64,000 nucleotides of DNA from Planctomycetaceae bacterium. GTDB taxonomy: Bacteria; Planctomycetota; Planctomycetia; Pirellulales; Pirellulaceae. The translations under genes and the position numbers were made by a program. Positions 63,679 through 64,000 of this stretch are shown here, in pieces. The notes under the pieces were generated by a model. It had not been told where the DNA came from. It saw nothing but the letters and a program-made list of their open reading frames with translations, and made no database searches. The stretch spans positions 60,381 through 124,380 of the forward strand of contig JACKHN010000019.1 in the NCBI GenBank assembly GCA_020638975.1. The letters are read 5' to 3'. Position 1 is the stretch's first letter. Each line of letters opens with the position of its first letter.

Positions 63679-64000
63679 ATGGTCCTAAATAGAATCCCGT
63701 GCGTGCGAGGGCGGAAGGCGACGAGTACACTAAACCAGCAAATGTAGTATAGCGACGTTCAGACCGCCTCGTCTATCTGTACTCAGTGAGCCGACAAGCC
63801 TGTGCTATTGTTCTCGCTACCGATGGCGAAACGTAAAGATTGACGCCAGAACTAGGGCAAACTACCATCCCGAGCGCCCACCACAACGAGTTTCAGTTGC
63901 TAGTGCGGAAGAAGTCGTAACTCGAAGCCGACGGATTTCCATTGGTTGCCGAGGTGGATTCGAACCAGAGTGCGAGCATGCCGTGGCTTCGTTGTAATCG
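63679..64000. other. Right-edge intergenic region
   Basis: No gene is supported. It must hold the promoter of the deiminase gene. Near 63950-63980 the minus strand shows GGTTCGAATCC, like a tRNA T-loop, but the rest of the arm does not pair and the 5' side would lie outside the window. Confidence 0.5.

Noticed and set aside
63945..64000. tRNA gene on the minus strand at the right edge
   Set aside because: GGTTCGAATCC resembles a T-loop, but the presumed T-stem has only three pairs, a CCA end does not fit the spacing and the 5' half would lie beyond the window.

Overview
The window looks like a chromosomal segment of a planctomycete, probably Pirellulales-like. The evidence is lineage-typical gene content: a DUF1549/DUF1553 cytochrome protein followed by a Tat-exported DUF1501 protein, a Tat-exported Gfo/Idh/MocA oxidoreductase, two ECF sigma factors each overlapping the start of a Ser/Thr kinase with WD40 repeats, two further membrane Ser/Thr kinases, an enlarged SecA, very large secreted beta-helix proteins, and an N-terminal LEPR-like motif. 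waaA (Kdo transferase), a FabZ-like dehydratase and an Lpg1974-type outer-membrane protein indicate a Gram-negative envelope. The species cannot be named from the sequence alone.

Layout. 1-8158 (minus) is one continuous reading frame running off the left edge: a giant secreted protein of at least 2,719 residues with beta-helix, SdrD-B-like, YWTD-propeller and Calx-beta regions. 8929-12857 (plus) is a sigma factor/kinase-WD40 pair. 12960-13868 (minus) is an outer-membrane protein and shares a strong terminator with the kinase. 14033-15349 (minus) is the Gfo/Idh/MocA oxidoreductase, divergent from the LRR-cytochrome-DUF1549-DUF1553 and DUF1501 genes (15502-20127). 20235-26401 holds an MBL-fold hydrolase, secA and waaA. 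26402-33938 holds a kinase, a secreted protein, a PDZ pseudo-protease with a DUF4404 gene, an intact trypsin-PDZ protease and an SDR protein. 34157-37492 holds a nucleoside hydrolase and trpD overlapping an MFS transporter. 38670-45539 is a 2.3k-residue beta-helix protein. 45716-46641 has two PilZ proteins. 46967-50739 (minus) is the second sigma/kinase-WD40 pair. 51078-54485 holds an MMPL/RND exporter, a 32-residue basic protein and the FabZ-like gene. 54497-59357 (minus) holds a phospholipase C-like/DUF4332 fusion and a hybrid histidine kinase. 59964-63678 holds a kinase and a secreted peptidylarginine-deiminase-like enzyme.

Themes. Much of the window concerns envelope and signalling: SecA exports the giant surface proteins and Tat the DUF1501 and oxidoreductase proteins; four Ser/Thr kinases, two sigma factors, two PilZ proteins and one phosphorelay kinase provide regulation. 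Gaps between genes carry several families of palindromic repeats, and at two genes repeat sequence may have become part of the coding N terminus.

The observations most worth a second look are the five-fold repeat in the SecA C-terminal region, a duplicated unrecognised domain with a SHC-x-F-x-CYD signature in the giant protein, a PDZ domain inserted inside a serine-protease-like fold that has lost its catalytic His and Ser, the 168-bp composite repeat, a tiny conserved-looking basic protein at 53746-53844, and a hairpin-rich stretch at 46642-46966 that may be a structured RNA.
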